NCBI GenBank assembly: GCA_946886975.1
Contig: CAMPJV010000168.1
Span: 1 to 6,084, forward strand
DNA: 6,084 nt
Source of the DNA: an uncultured Taibaiella sp.
GTDB taxonomy: Bacteria > Bacteroidota > Bacteroidia > Chitinophagales > Chitinophagaceae
Direction of reading: 5' to 3'
The notes under the pieces are model-generated. The model was not told where the DNA came from. It worked only from the letters and a program-made list of their open reading frames with translations, and made no database searches. Of the stretch, positions 1 through 5,250 are shown one piece after another. A program made the position numbers and the translations under genes. Within the stretch, counting starts at the first letter, position 1. Every line of letters begins with the position of its first letter.

Positions 1-444
1 GTCCTTCTGCTCTTTCTTAATTTGTTCTATAGCTTCCCTTCGTATGCTCCGTATCGAAACCTTCGCCTGCTCGCCCTCTCCGTTCACTCTCTTTACCAGC
101 TCTTTACGCCTCTCCTCTGTCAATGGCGGAAGAAACAGACGAATGAAATTGCCATCGTTCTGCGGGTTAAGACCAATATTGGAAGCGATTATTGCCTTTT
201 CTATGGGTGCAAGCATTTGCTTTTCCCATGGCTGAATCGACAGTGTTCTGGCATCGGCCACTGTTATATTGGCGACTTGGCTCAGAGGGGTTGCAGCTCC
301 GTAATAATCCACGTTTATTCCGTCCAAAATGACTGGGTTCGCCTTACCTGCCCTGATCTTGGACAGTTCCGACTCAAGGTGGCTTATAGCTTTTTTCATC
401 TGTTGTGATGCATCATCTATGATCATGTCTAATGCCTCGCTCAT
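1..444 (-). CDS. frr: Ribosome recycling factor (C-terminus cut by window edge)
   Basis: Ribosome recycling factor works in the cytoplasm with EF-G to split the post-termination ribosome complex. Reading the minus strand from the ATG at 444 gives 148 residues with no stop before the window edge. The usual length is about 185, so roughly 35-40 C-terminal residues are missing. Family landmarks are SKIRAGKANP (residues 28-37), LDGINVDYYGAATPL (about 40-54), PIEKAIIASNIGLNP (about 80-94), LPPLTEERRKEL (about 105-116) and the helix with SIRSIRREA (about 130-138), which carries the conserved arginines of domain I. An internal ATG at residue 7 is possible, but Bacteroidota homologues usually have the longer N-terminus. 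No Shine-Dalgarno or clear promoter was seen upstream. The gene is divergent from the Fe-S carrier gene, so pyrH, its frequent upstream partner in bacteria, is not on its 5' side here. Confidence 0.96.
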   Translation of the reverse strand, partial: MSEALDMIIDDASQQMKKAISHLESELSKIRAGKANPVILDGINVDYYGAATPLSQVANITVADARTLSIQPWEKQMLAPIEKAIIASNIGLNPQNDGNFIRLFLPPLTEERRKELVKRVNGEGEQAKVSIRSIRREAIEQIKKEQKD

Positions 445-482
445 GGTTATTTGGATTTTGCAGGTTGTAAAAGTAAAAAATG

Positions 483-500
483 TTAGCCAACATAGGCTAA
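483..500 (-). repeat. Inverted repeat in the frr leader region
   Basis: Perfect 6-bp arms TTAGCC and GGCTAA flank a 6-nt spacer, about 40-60 nt upstream of the frr start. Read on the minus strand, the hairpin is followed by CATTTTTTAC, so it resembles a weak intrinsic terminator or attenuator in the 5' region of frr. It could equally be a protein-binding half-site pair. The repeat is visible in the sequence; any function is inference. Confidence 0.4.
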
Positions 501-553
501 TCCCCTGTTTATCTATATATTTATTGATAGCACTGATACTTTAACTATCCATG

Positions 554-585
554 TTTGGCAGGCGCCTGCCACATTGGTATCTTTG
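554..585 (+). promoter_or_regulatory. Bacteroidota-type promoter of the Fe-S carrier operon
   Basis: A TTTG -33 element (554-557) and a perfect TAnnTTTG -7 element (TATCTTTG, 578-585) are separated by 20 bp, matching the Bacteroidota housekeeping promoter. Transcription would start about 5-7 nt downstream, giving a leader of roughly 15-18 nt before the ATG at 608. The spacer contains a 16-bp palindrome, listed separately. Confidence 0.75.
556..571. promoter_or_regulatory. Perfect 16-bp palindrome, candidate operator
   Basis: TGGCAGGCGCCTGCCA is identical to its reverse complement. It overlaps the last two bases of the -33 element and lies in the -33/-7 spacer of the promoter for the gene at 608. 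A dimeric repressor bound there would block RNA polymerase. It has no loop and no T-tract, so a terminator is unlikely. The site also lies within the shared intergenic region of frr, so it could affect both directions. The regulator is unknown. Confidence 0.6.
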
Positions 586-607
586 TTAAAACCTTAATAT
601 TCAGGTA

Positions 608-952
608 ATGCAAACAATAATCGACACTCCTGTGAAGCTATCTCCGGCAGCCGTTGTAGAGGTAAAGCGACTAATGAGCCAGCCTGATTTCGGTCCAGGC
701 CAGTATCTGCGTGTAGGTGTGAAGGGGGGCGGCTGCTCAGGCATGAGTTACATTCTCGGCTTCGATCAGAAAGAGGAAGATGATGAAGTATATGAAATGG
801 AAGATATTCCCGTTATAGTAAAGAAGTCTCATGGTATTTACCTGTTTGGTATGGTGGTGAACTATGAGCATGGGCTGAACGCACGAGGCTTCGTATTTAA
901 TAATCCAAATGCCAGTAGCACCTGTGGCTGCGGTAGTTCTTTTGCTGTATAG
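608..952 (+). CDS. iscA: IscA/HesB/ErpA-family iron-sulfur cluster carrier
   Basis: This small A-type carrier holds Fe-S clusters or iron and delivers them to apo-proteins in the cytoplasm. The 114-residue length is typical. All three ligand cysteines of the family are visible: C43 in GGGCSGMSY, and C106 and C108 in the C-terminal CGCGSSF motif. The LSPAAVVEVKRLM helix (residues 11-23) is also characteristic. The ATG at 608 fits the family N-terminus and lies just downstream of a consensus promoter; no Shine-Dalgarno is seen, as usual in Bacteroidota. The next gene starts 5 bp after the stop, so the two are probably co-transcribed. The sequence alone does not separate IscA, SufA and ErpA, so the symbol marks the family rather than a proven orthologue. 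The palindrome in its promoter suggests regulated expression. Confidence 0.95.
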   Translation: MQTIIDTPVKLSPAAVVEVKRLMSQPDFGPGQYLRVGVKGGGCSGMSYILGFDQKEEDDEVYEMEDIPVIVKKSHGIYLFGMVVNYEHGLNARGFVFNNPNASSTCGCGSSFAV

Positions 953-957
953 ATCGA

Positions 958-1620
958 ATGAGACTATTTCCGTTTTTATTATCAATGCTGGTGATCTCCT
1001 TGTCTTTCAAGGCTTCTGCCCAGAATGGCGCAGCTGTCGATGTGCAGTCTGAAGAAAGGACACCTGTGAATCAGGTCGATTCCAGAGGACAAAAGCATGG
1101 CATGTGGTGGATAAGCGTGGCCCCAAGGATGGGAGAGCCAGGCACGACCGAATTTGGAAACTATGATCATGGAATAAAATATGGTCTATGGTATAAATTG
1201 GACTCCGAAGGCGACCTAGTGGCAGTAGAATCCTTTAGGAACAGCGTGCTCGATGGCGAGGTCAAGTATTATGATCAGGGCCGCCTTTACTGTAGCGGAA
1301 ATTACCTTGGGCTAAACCCAAAGTACAAGTTTGATACAATTATGGTGATGGACCCAATAACACATAATGAAAGCTATAAGGTCATACCTACGATCAACGG
1401 AAGCGTACGTCACGGCACATTCCAGTATTTTAATCCGCGAAACGGTCATTTGATCAAAGAGGAAGAATACCAGGTTGATGAACTGGTCTACAGGAAGGGC
1501 TACGAAATATCGGCGAATGTCGATAGTATCTATCTTAGACAGCATGAGCAACGGATGCCTCATAAGACCGGGGCGAAGTATGCTCCCCCCTCCGGGAAAA
1601 AGATAAGTTATACGGATTAG
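958..1620 (+). CDS. Exported MORN/YwqK-like repeat protein, function unknown
   Basis: The protein has 220 residues. Residues 1-21 form a signal peptide (R2, a hydrophobic core, and ASA before Q22 as a signal peptidase I site), so it is probably periplasmic or secreted. The mature part has repeated G-x-W/F-x-x-Y/F units of the MORN/YwqK type: GQKHGMWWIS (44-53), YGLWYKLDSEGDL (75-87), DGEVKYYDQGRL (99-110) and, more degenerate, RHGTFQYFNPRNGHL (around residue 150). Such repeats form short beta-hairpins. The YwqK name comes from a toxin-antitoxin annotation, and nothing here supports that role. The start lies 5 bp after the IscA-family stop, so translation is probably coupled in one operon, and a strong terminator follows directly. 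Whether it is functionally linked to Fe-S assembly is unknown. Reality of the gene is well supported; its function is not. Confidence 0.85.
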   Translation: MRLFPFLLSMLVISLSFKASAQNGAAVDVQSEERTPVNQVDSRGQKHGMWWISVAPRMGEPGTTEFGNYDHGIKYGLWYKLDSEGDLVAVESFRNSVLDGEVKYYDQGRLYCSGNYLGLNPKYKFDTIMVMDPITHNESYKVIPTINGSVRHGTFQYFNPRNGHLIKEEEYQVDELVYRKGYEISANVDSIYLRQHEQRMPHKTGAKYAPPSGKKISYTD

Positions 1621-1628
1621 TTATTCTT

Positions 1629-1656
1629 TAAGGCGCCACGGGCGCCTTATTTTTTC
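1629..1656 (+). terminator. Intrinsic terminator of the Fe-S carrier operon
   Basis: A perfect 9-bp stem (TAAGGCGCC, 1629-1637, with GGCGCCTTA, 1641-1649) closes on a 3-nt loop ACG and is followed by TTTTTTCT. It lies 9 bp after the stop codon of the exported-protein gene. Confidence 0.93.
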
Positions 1657-1753
1657 TGTACCGGACAAGAGATGCAAAGAACTTTCTTAGCCTTACTCTT
1701 CTATTTCCCCGAATCTTTTTATACCTTACCGCTTCTATAGTTAGTATATAATT

Positions 1754-2263
1754 ATGAAGAAATTACTCATTTTGGCTTTGTTGCCTTTGTTATTCTATGC
1801 GTGTGCCAAAGAGGACGACACAAATCCGGGCTTTAGGGAGCCAAGTTGCGAGGACACTACGGATGATGGGCTGTTTGAGAAGTACACACTTGCTGAAGAG
1901 GTTCAGTTCCTGAAGGACTACAAGGTTATTCCGGAAGTCGAGAGCGACACCGTTATCAGTTATAAATACATTTCCAGTCGCGAACTCTTCAACCGTAGCA
2001 TTATTTACGATCCGATATTTGTCTATAAGCTAAAGCGGCCGGCACAGCTATTTATTTACATGCCGCTTAAGACTCAGCAGGAGCAGTATTACTCCTGGAC
2101 CCGCAGATCGGTCGACACTTCCGTAATCGACACTATCAATCTCTATAACGCGCGTCTTCAGGCACTTCAGCCTGGTTGCTACAGACTTTACTATGTATTC
2201 TCGGATACAGATACAGGAACAGTATATACCAAGGGCCACTACGACATCCAGATAAAGAACTAA
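1754..2263 (+). CDS. Small outer-membrane lipoprotein, function unknown
   Basis: The protein has 169 residues. MKKLLILALLPLLFYAC forms a lipoprotein signal peptide with the lipobox FYAC, so C17 would be lipidated. The mature protein begins C-A-K-E-D-D, a K plus acidic cluster resembling the lipoprotein export signal that sends Bacteroidota lipoproteins to the cell surface. The remainder is soluble and rich in Tyr and beta-prone segments (for example QPGCYRLYYVFSDTDTGTVY), ending HYDIQIKN, consistent with a small beta-sandwich. A second pair of cysteines (mature CED near residue 32 and PGCY near 142) could form a disulphide. I recognise no named family. No clear TAnnTTTG promoter is seen in 1657-1753, although terminators on both sides imply a monocistronic unit. 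Confidence 0.87.
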   Translation: MKKLLILALLPLLFYACAKEDDTNPGFREPSCEDTTDDGLFEKYTLAEEVQFLKDYKVIPEVESDTVISYKYISSRELFNRSIIYDPIFVYKLKRPAQLFIYMPLKTQQEQYYSWTRRSVDTSVIDTINLYNARLQALQPGCYRLYYVFSDTDTGTVYTKGHYDIQIKN

Positions 2264-2284
2264 GTACACATATCTTACTTATGG

Positions 2285-2311
2285 AGGCGGCTCGTAAGGG
2301 CCGCCTTTTTT
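2285..2311 (+). terminator. Intrinsic terminator after the lipoprotein gene
   Basis: The stem AGGCGGCTC / GGGCCGCCT (9 bp including one G-U pair) closes on a GTAA loop, a GNRA-type tetraloop, and is followed by a run of six T (2306-2311). It lies 21 bp after the lipoprotein stop. Confidence 0.92.
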
Positions 2312-2561
2312 ATTGCGATCCCGGTTAGTTGATGCCGAACTGATTGATCTGCTTCATTTTACGGCCCGCGATCCCGGCGCTGCATGGGGCATCTCGTTGT
2401 TTTTTCCTACTTTTGCAAATTAATTTACTATTTTTCAACATCGGCAGAATAGGCAATACGAGTAAAAGATAGAACGGATGAGCTTGGATATGTGTTGCAG
2501 AGTTCTTTGTATATAATAGTATGAGTTGCCCTGACTGCTGTCATCATAAATATAACAACGA
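2312..2561 (+). other. Gene-free stretch upstream of ricT
   Basis: No convincing gene or known structured RNA is seen in these 250 bases. They contain an exact 10-bp direct repeat GCGATCCCGG (2315-2324 and 2368-2377), a short inverted pair GATGCC/GGCATC (2331-2336 and 2388-2393), and a possible -7 promoter element at 2408-2415. A small reading frame starting at 2521 runs into ricT in another frame and is treated as a weak candidate only. Confidence 0.5.
2408..2415 (+). promoter_or_regulatory. Possible -7 promoter element for ricT
   Basis: TACTTTTG matches TAnnTTTG exactly. No TTG lies about 20 bp upstream; the nearest, at 2397-2399, is only 8 bp away. The promoter would therefore be incomplete or need an activator. 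If used, it gives ricT a leader of roughly 140 nt. A TATAAT at 2512-2517 is an alternative in E. coli style but is less likely in this phylum. Confidence 0.4.
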
Positions 2562-3956
2562 ATGGGATGTGGCAATTGTGGGTCTGGCGCTAGCGGGAAA
2601 CCATCAGGATGCAAAGGCAATGGCGGATGTAGTACTGGTGGATGCAATCGGATGAATGTTTTTGATTGGCTTAGCGGTTTACCCTTGCACGACAGTGCAA
2701 AACCTTACCCGGTAATAGAAGTATCGTTTAATAAAGGAAGTAGAAAGGATTTTTACCGTAATAATACTCACCTGATCCTTGAAAAAGGACAGATGATAGC
2801 TGTCGAAGGCGTTAGTGGCTTCGACGTTGGCATGGTCAGCCTCACTGGGGAACTTGTGAAGCTGCAAATGAAAAAGTACGGTATTAAGGAAGATCCACAG
2901 ATGAAGCGCGTGATGCGCATCGCTACTGAGGATGACCTTGCCATTTACGAAAAGCAAAAAGACAGGGAGCAGGAGGTAATGGTACGCAGCCGTGCTATTG
3001 CACGCCAGCTCAACCTGGAAATGAAAGTGGCCGAAGTGGAAGTCCAGGCCGACGGTAAAAAAGCTACTTTCTTCTACACCGCCGACGGTAGGGTAGACTT
3101 TAGAGAACTTATCAAGGTATATGCCTCCGAGTTCAAGGTAAAGGTCGAAATGCGCCAGATCGGTGCCCGTCAGGAAAGTGGTAAAGTTGGCGGCATAGGC
3201 TCTTGTGGCCGTGAGTTATGTTGCAGCACTTGGCTTACTGACTTCAAGTCGGTCAATACTACTGCCGCGCGCTACCAGAATCTCTCTATTAATCAGACGA
3301 AACTCTCGGGTCAATGCGGACGGCTTAAATGCTGTCTGAACTATGAGTTGGATACGTATATGGATTCACTTAGGGTCTTTCCCGACAACGCAGAAACGAT
3401 TGAGACTACCCAGGGGCTTGCCTATCTTCAGAAGCGGGATATATTTAAGAACCTCATGTGGTATAGTTACAGGTCCAGTAACAAACAGTACCCCTTGTCA
3501 ATAACCAGGGTAAAGGAAATACTCAAAGCAAATAAGGAAGGCATTAAGCCGGACGAGTTACAACCTGTTGAGCTGGAGACAAGTGCTAATAAAGCAGGCC
3601 TCAAAGTGGACGTAGGATTTGTAAATGACGTCGGACAGATCACTCTGAAAGCGTTAGAGAAGTCCAACAGGAAAAAGCGTGGATCTTCTTCTGGCAGGCC
3701 TCAGCAATCTGCTCAGGGTAACCAGCCAAAGCAGGCCCGCCCTCAGGGCAATCGTCCCCAGCAGCCTGGGCAAAAGGCGCAGCCAGGTCAGAGGCCTCAG
3801 GGCCAAAAGCCAGCTCAGCGTTCCAATCAACCGCAGCCTAAACAAGCTCAGCCTAACCAGAGGCAAGGTCAGGGACAGGGCCAGCGACCAAAACCGAAGC
3901 CAAATCCTCAGCGTAACAATAATAGAGATCAGCAGCCCAACAAGCCCGCTGTATAG
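2562..3956 (+). CDS. ricT: RicT/YaaT-family PSP1-domain regulatory protein
   Basis: The PSP1 family is typified by B. subtilis RicT (YaaT), part of the Fe-S-containing RicA-RicF-RicT complex that affects mRNA maturation by RNase Y. In Bacteroidota its role is unclear, and no RicA or RicF is present here. The 464 residues comprise three parts. The N-terminus is Cys/Gly-rich (C3, C6, C17, C23, C28). The PSP1 core (about 65-330) has two matched C-x4-CC clusters, GSCGRELCC (C215, C220, C221) and GQCGRLKCC (C252, C257, C258), the RicT signature and likely metal-cluster ligands. From about residue 370 a tail is rich in P, Q, R, K, G and N with almost no acidic residues, and is probably disordered. 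The ATG at 2562 is chosen because Bacteroidota homologues share the Cys-rich N-terminus; the next Met is residue 31. There is no Shine-Dalgarno. A strong terminator follows. Confidence 0.94.
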   Translation: MGCGNCGSGASGKPSGCKGNGGCSTGGCNRMNVFDWLSGLPLHDSAKPYPVIEVSFNKGSRKDFYRNNTHLILEKGQMIAVEGVSGFDVGMVSLTGELVKLQMKKYGIKEDPQMKRVMRIATEDDLAIYEKQKDREQEVMVRSRAIARQLNLEMKVAEVEVQADGKKATFFYTADGRVDFRELIKVYASEFKVKVEMRQIGARQESGKVGGIGSCGRELCCSTWLTDFKSVNTTAARYQNLSINQTKLSGQCGRLKCCLNYELDTYMDSLRVFPDNAETIETTQGLAYLQKRDIFKNLMWYSYRSSNKQYPLSITRVKEILKANKEGIKPDELQPVELETSANKAGLKVDVGFVNDVGQITLKALEKSNRKKRGSSSGRPQQSAQGNQPKQARPQGNRPQQPGQKAQPGQRPQGQKPAQRSNQPQPKQAQPNQRQGQGQGQRPKPKPNPQRNNNRDQQPNKPAV

Positions 3957-3979
3957 CACATCAAACACTACTTTGGAAA

Positions 3980-4009
3980 GGTCACGTCATAGACGTGACC
4001 CTTTTTTTT
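3980..4009 (+). terminator. Intrinsic terminator of ricT
   Basis: A perfect 9-bp stem GGTCACGTC/GACGTGACC closes on a 3-nt loop ATA, followed by C and eight T (4002-4009). On the minus strand the stem is followed only by TTTCC, so it may also slow transcription arriving from the convergent small gene at 4022-4234, but less strongly. Confidence 0.95.
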
Positions 4010-4021
4010 GATTAAGCGCTC

Positions 4022-4234
4022 TTAGAAGATAAGTTCATACACGGCCCCTGTCACTTTGCCGATCTTAACCGGAAGCTTTAATTCTCGGGGCTGTTCGTCC
4101 TCCCGGGTTTTTTCCTGCTTTACTCCTACCAGCCACCCTTCCTGGTAATCTTCAAAGTTCACAATGGCGTCTATAACAAAGGCTGCCAGAATGGAGAGCA
4201 AAATGGTGCGGACGTAACAACGATGCTCTTTCAT
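4022..4234 (-). CDS. Small single-helix membrane protein, hypothetical
   Basis: The reading frame encodes 70 residues. A short basic N-terminus (MKEHRCYVR) precedes one hydrophobic segment, TILLSILAAFVIDAIVNF (residues 10-27), which could be a membrane anchor or an uncleaved signal. A polar, charged stretch with EKTREDEQPRELK follows, then a beta-prone end (KLPVKIGKVTGAVYELIF). The membrane-anchor-plus-soluble-tail layout, the absence of another candidate on either strand here, and its fit between the LiaF-like gene and the ricT terminator all favour a real gene. It follows the LiaF-like gene on the same strand after 115 bp, so co-transcription is possible. A second ATG cannot be excluded, since CATATG lies at the start. 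No family recognised. Confidence 0.6.
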   Translation of the reverse strand: MKEHRCYVRTILLSILAAFVIDAIVNFEDYQEGWLVGVKQEKTREDEQPRELKLPVKIGKVTGAVYELIF

Positions 4235-4349
4235 ATGCGGAATGTTGTCTTTAAAGTTACTAAAACTTAGAGGCTCTTTTACCTTCAGTCGTTAAACATT
4301 GTTAAAAGTTACATAATGAAGACTCTTTTCTTACGTCCCGGTCATTTTC

Positions 4350-5093
4350 TTACACTGACTTGACAGTTATGCTCCCGAATGAACAGCTTCCGTTCAGTAC
4401 CAGGGTTCTTTTATCCTCACCGGCAGGTGTTCTCATATAACGGTTGTCTTCCACACTGGCAAAGCTGTTATTGATGTTTAATTCAACATCCCAGTGCGAC
4501 GGGACAACTACCTCAACGGAACCGAACGACACTCGCATATCCATTACCATAGGACTTGTATTGTCTGCCTGCAGCAGGTTGATCTTCGAGCTGCCAAAGG
4601 TGTTGTTAATCACTCCGCCTTTAAAGTTTTTAGAAGTAATGATAGTTGTCCTTTCTCCAAAGGTTACGTCCAGATTGATCATGTCTTCATCAACAGTTTT
4701 CACCATGCCCCGATGCGCTCTCCATCTCCTCTGCCTCGGTGTTACGATAACGTAAATACCGAGAAGTACCAGGAGTGCAGGTGCCACAAGGTGAGTGGAC
4801 AACACGCCAAACACAAAGAACTTAGGTACCGCAAAAAGCACCCCCAATGCTATCAGGGCCCATGATCCGAAGTTCCTGAACCGGTGCTTTACACCCGAGT
4901 AAATACCTATAGCTATTAATATCAGCGGAAACATATGAAAGGGCAGAACGAACAGTCCAAGGCGCTTACTCAGAATTACAATACCTATCAGGATGATCAA
5001 TGCCCCTAATACGATCCTGCTGTTCTTGCTGTTCCTGCAATGCATGTGCTTATACTGTGATACCGGCGGGTGAAAACTAGTCTCTGTGGTCAT
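4350..5093 (-). CDS. LiaF-like four-helix membrane protein (LiaI/LiaF-type region plus LiaF C-terminal domain)
   Basis: LiaF-type proteins sit in the cytoplasmic membrane and modulate cell-envelope stress signalling through two-component systems. From the ATG at 5093 the protein has 247 residues. Four hydrophobic helices lie at about 27-42, 47-66, 76-93 and 99-117. A basic loop, RQRRWRAHR, then leads into a soluble domain with repeated short beta motifs: VTFGERTTIITSKNFKGG, NNTFGSSKINL, VSFGSVEVVVP, NNSFASVEDNR and SCSFGSITV. This is the LiaF C-terminal ('cell wall-active antibiotics response') pattern. An in-frame GTG at 5123 would extend it by 10 codons, but that extension overlaps the -7 promoter element (5112-5119), so 5093 is preferred. 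In Bacteroidota such genes are often near LytTR-type sensor and regulator genes; none is inside this window. No terminator is evident in the 115 bp before the next gene. Confidence 0.88.
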   Translation of the reverse strand: MTTETSFHPPVSQYKHMHCRNSKNSRIVLGALIILIGIVILSKRLGLFVLPFHMFPLILIAIGIYSGVKHRFRNFGSWALIALGVLFAVPKFFVFGVLSTHLVAPALLVLLGIYVIVTPRQRRWRAHRGMVKTVDEDMINLDVTFGERTTIITSKNFKGGVINNTFGSSKINLLQADNTSPMVMDMRVSFGSVEVVVPSHWDVELNINNSFASVEDNRYMRTPAGEDKRTLVLNGSCSFGSITVKSV

Positions 5094-5111
5094 TTGGTTA
5101 GGATTATAAAG

Positions 5112-5142
5112 CAAAAATACCACAGGGTGAAACGGACAACAA
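5112..5142 (-). promoter_or_regulatory. Bacteroidota-type promoter of the LiaF-like gene
   Basis: On the minus strand, TTG (5142-5140) and TATTTTTG (5119-5112) are spaced by 20 bp, an exact match to the TTG-N20-TAnnTTTG layout. Only 18 nt separate the -7 element from the ATG at 5093, giving a very short leader. This also decides the start codon, because the longer GTG-started frame would begin upstream of the transcript. Confidence 0.78.
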
Positions 5143-5149
5143 GGACTAA

Positions 5150-5202
5150 TCGGTGAACAGCTGCTTTTAGTCGGTGAACGGCCCGAAATCGTCGGTGAAT
5201 GG
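5150..5202 (-). promoter_or_regulatory. Three direct repeats at 21-bp spacing, candidate LytTR-type operator
   Basis: TCGGTGAAYRG occurs three times on the plus strand, at 5150-5160, 5171-5181 and 5192-5202, each exactly 21 bp after the last. Read in the direction of the LiaF-like gene the units are CCATTCACCGA, CCGTTCACCGA and CTGTTCACCGA. LytTR-domain regulators typically bind direct repeats containing a GTT core with 12-13 bp between 9-bp half-sites, that is about 21-bp phasing, as here. The array ends 7 bp upstream of the -33 element, a position suited to activation. The identity of the binding protein is inference. Confidence 0.65.
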
Positions 5203-5208
5203 CATCAG

Positions 5209-5238
5209 CCAAAAGAAAGAGACCGCCAAAGCGGTCTC
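5209..5238 (-). terminator. Intrinsic terminator of the recQ transcript
   Basis: On the minus strand an 8-bp perfect stem GAGACCGC/GCGGTCTC closes on TTTG and is followed by TTTCTTTTGG. It lies 63 bp beyond the recQ stop. A weaker T-tract on the other side (TGTTTTTG, 5241-5248) might give some bidirectional activity. Confidence 0.82.
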
Positions 5239-5250
5239 AATGTTTTTGAA

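Noticed and set aside
22..408. 128-codon plus-strand frame at the left edge
   Set aside because: It is antisense to frr, which matches ribosome recycling factor throughout; the plus-strand product has no recognisable features.
958..1620. Toxin-antitoxin system suggested by YwqK-like repeats
   Set aside because: The protein has a signal peptide, no toxin gene is adjacent, and the neighbour is an Fe-S carrier; the repeat family is widespread and not diagnostic.
2495..2517. E. coli-style promoter with TATAAT at 2512
   Set aside because: A TTG lies 14 bp upstream, too close for a -35 box, and the Bacteroidota consensus is different; AT-rich chance match is likely.
3654..3968. 104-codon minus-strand frame rich in Leu and Arg opposite the end of ricT
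   Set aside because: It is the mirror of the P/Q/R-rich low-complexity tail of ricT; the composition is an artefact and it runs into the ricT terminator region.
4444..4865. Two overlapping plus-strand frames of 103 and 123 codons
   Set aside because: Both are antisense to the LiaF-like gene, whose motifs, promoter and start are consistent on the minus strand.
5094..5123. GTG-started 10-residue extension of the LiaF-like protein
   Set aside because: The extension contains the -7 promoter element at 5112-5119, so it would lie upstream of the transcript; the ATG at 5093 fits better.
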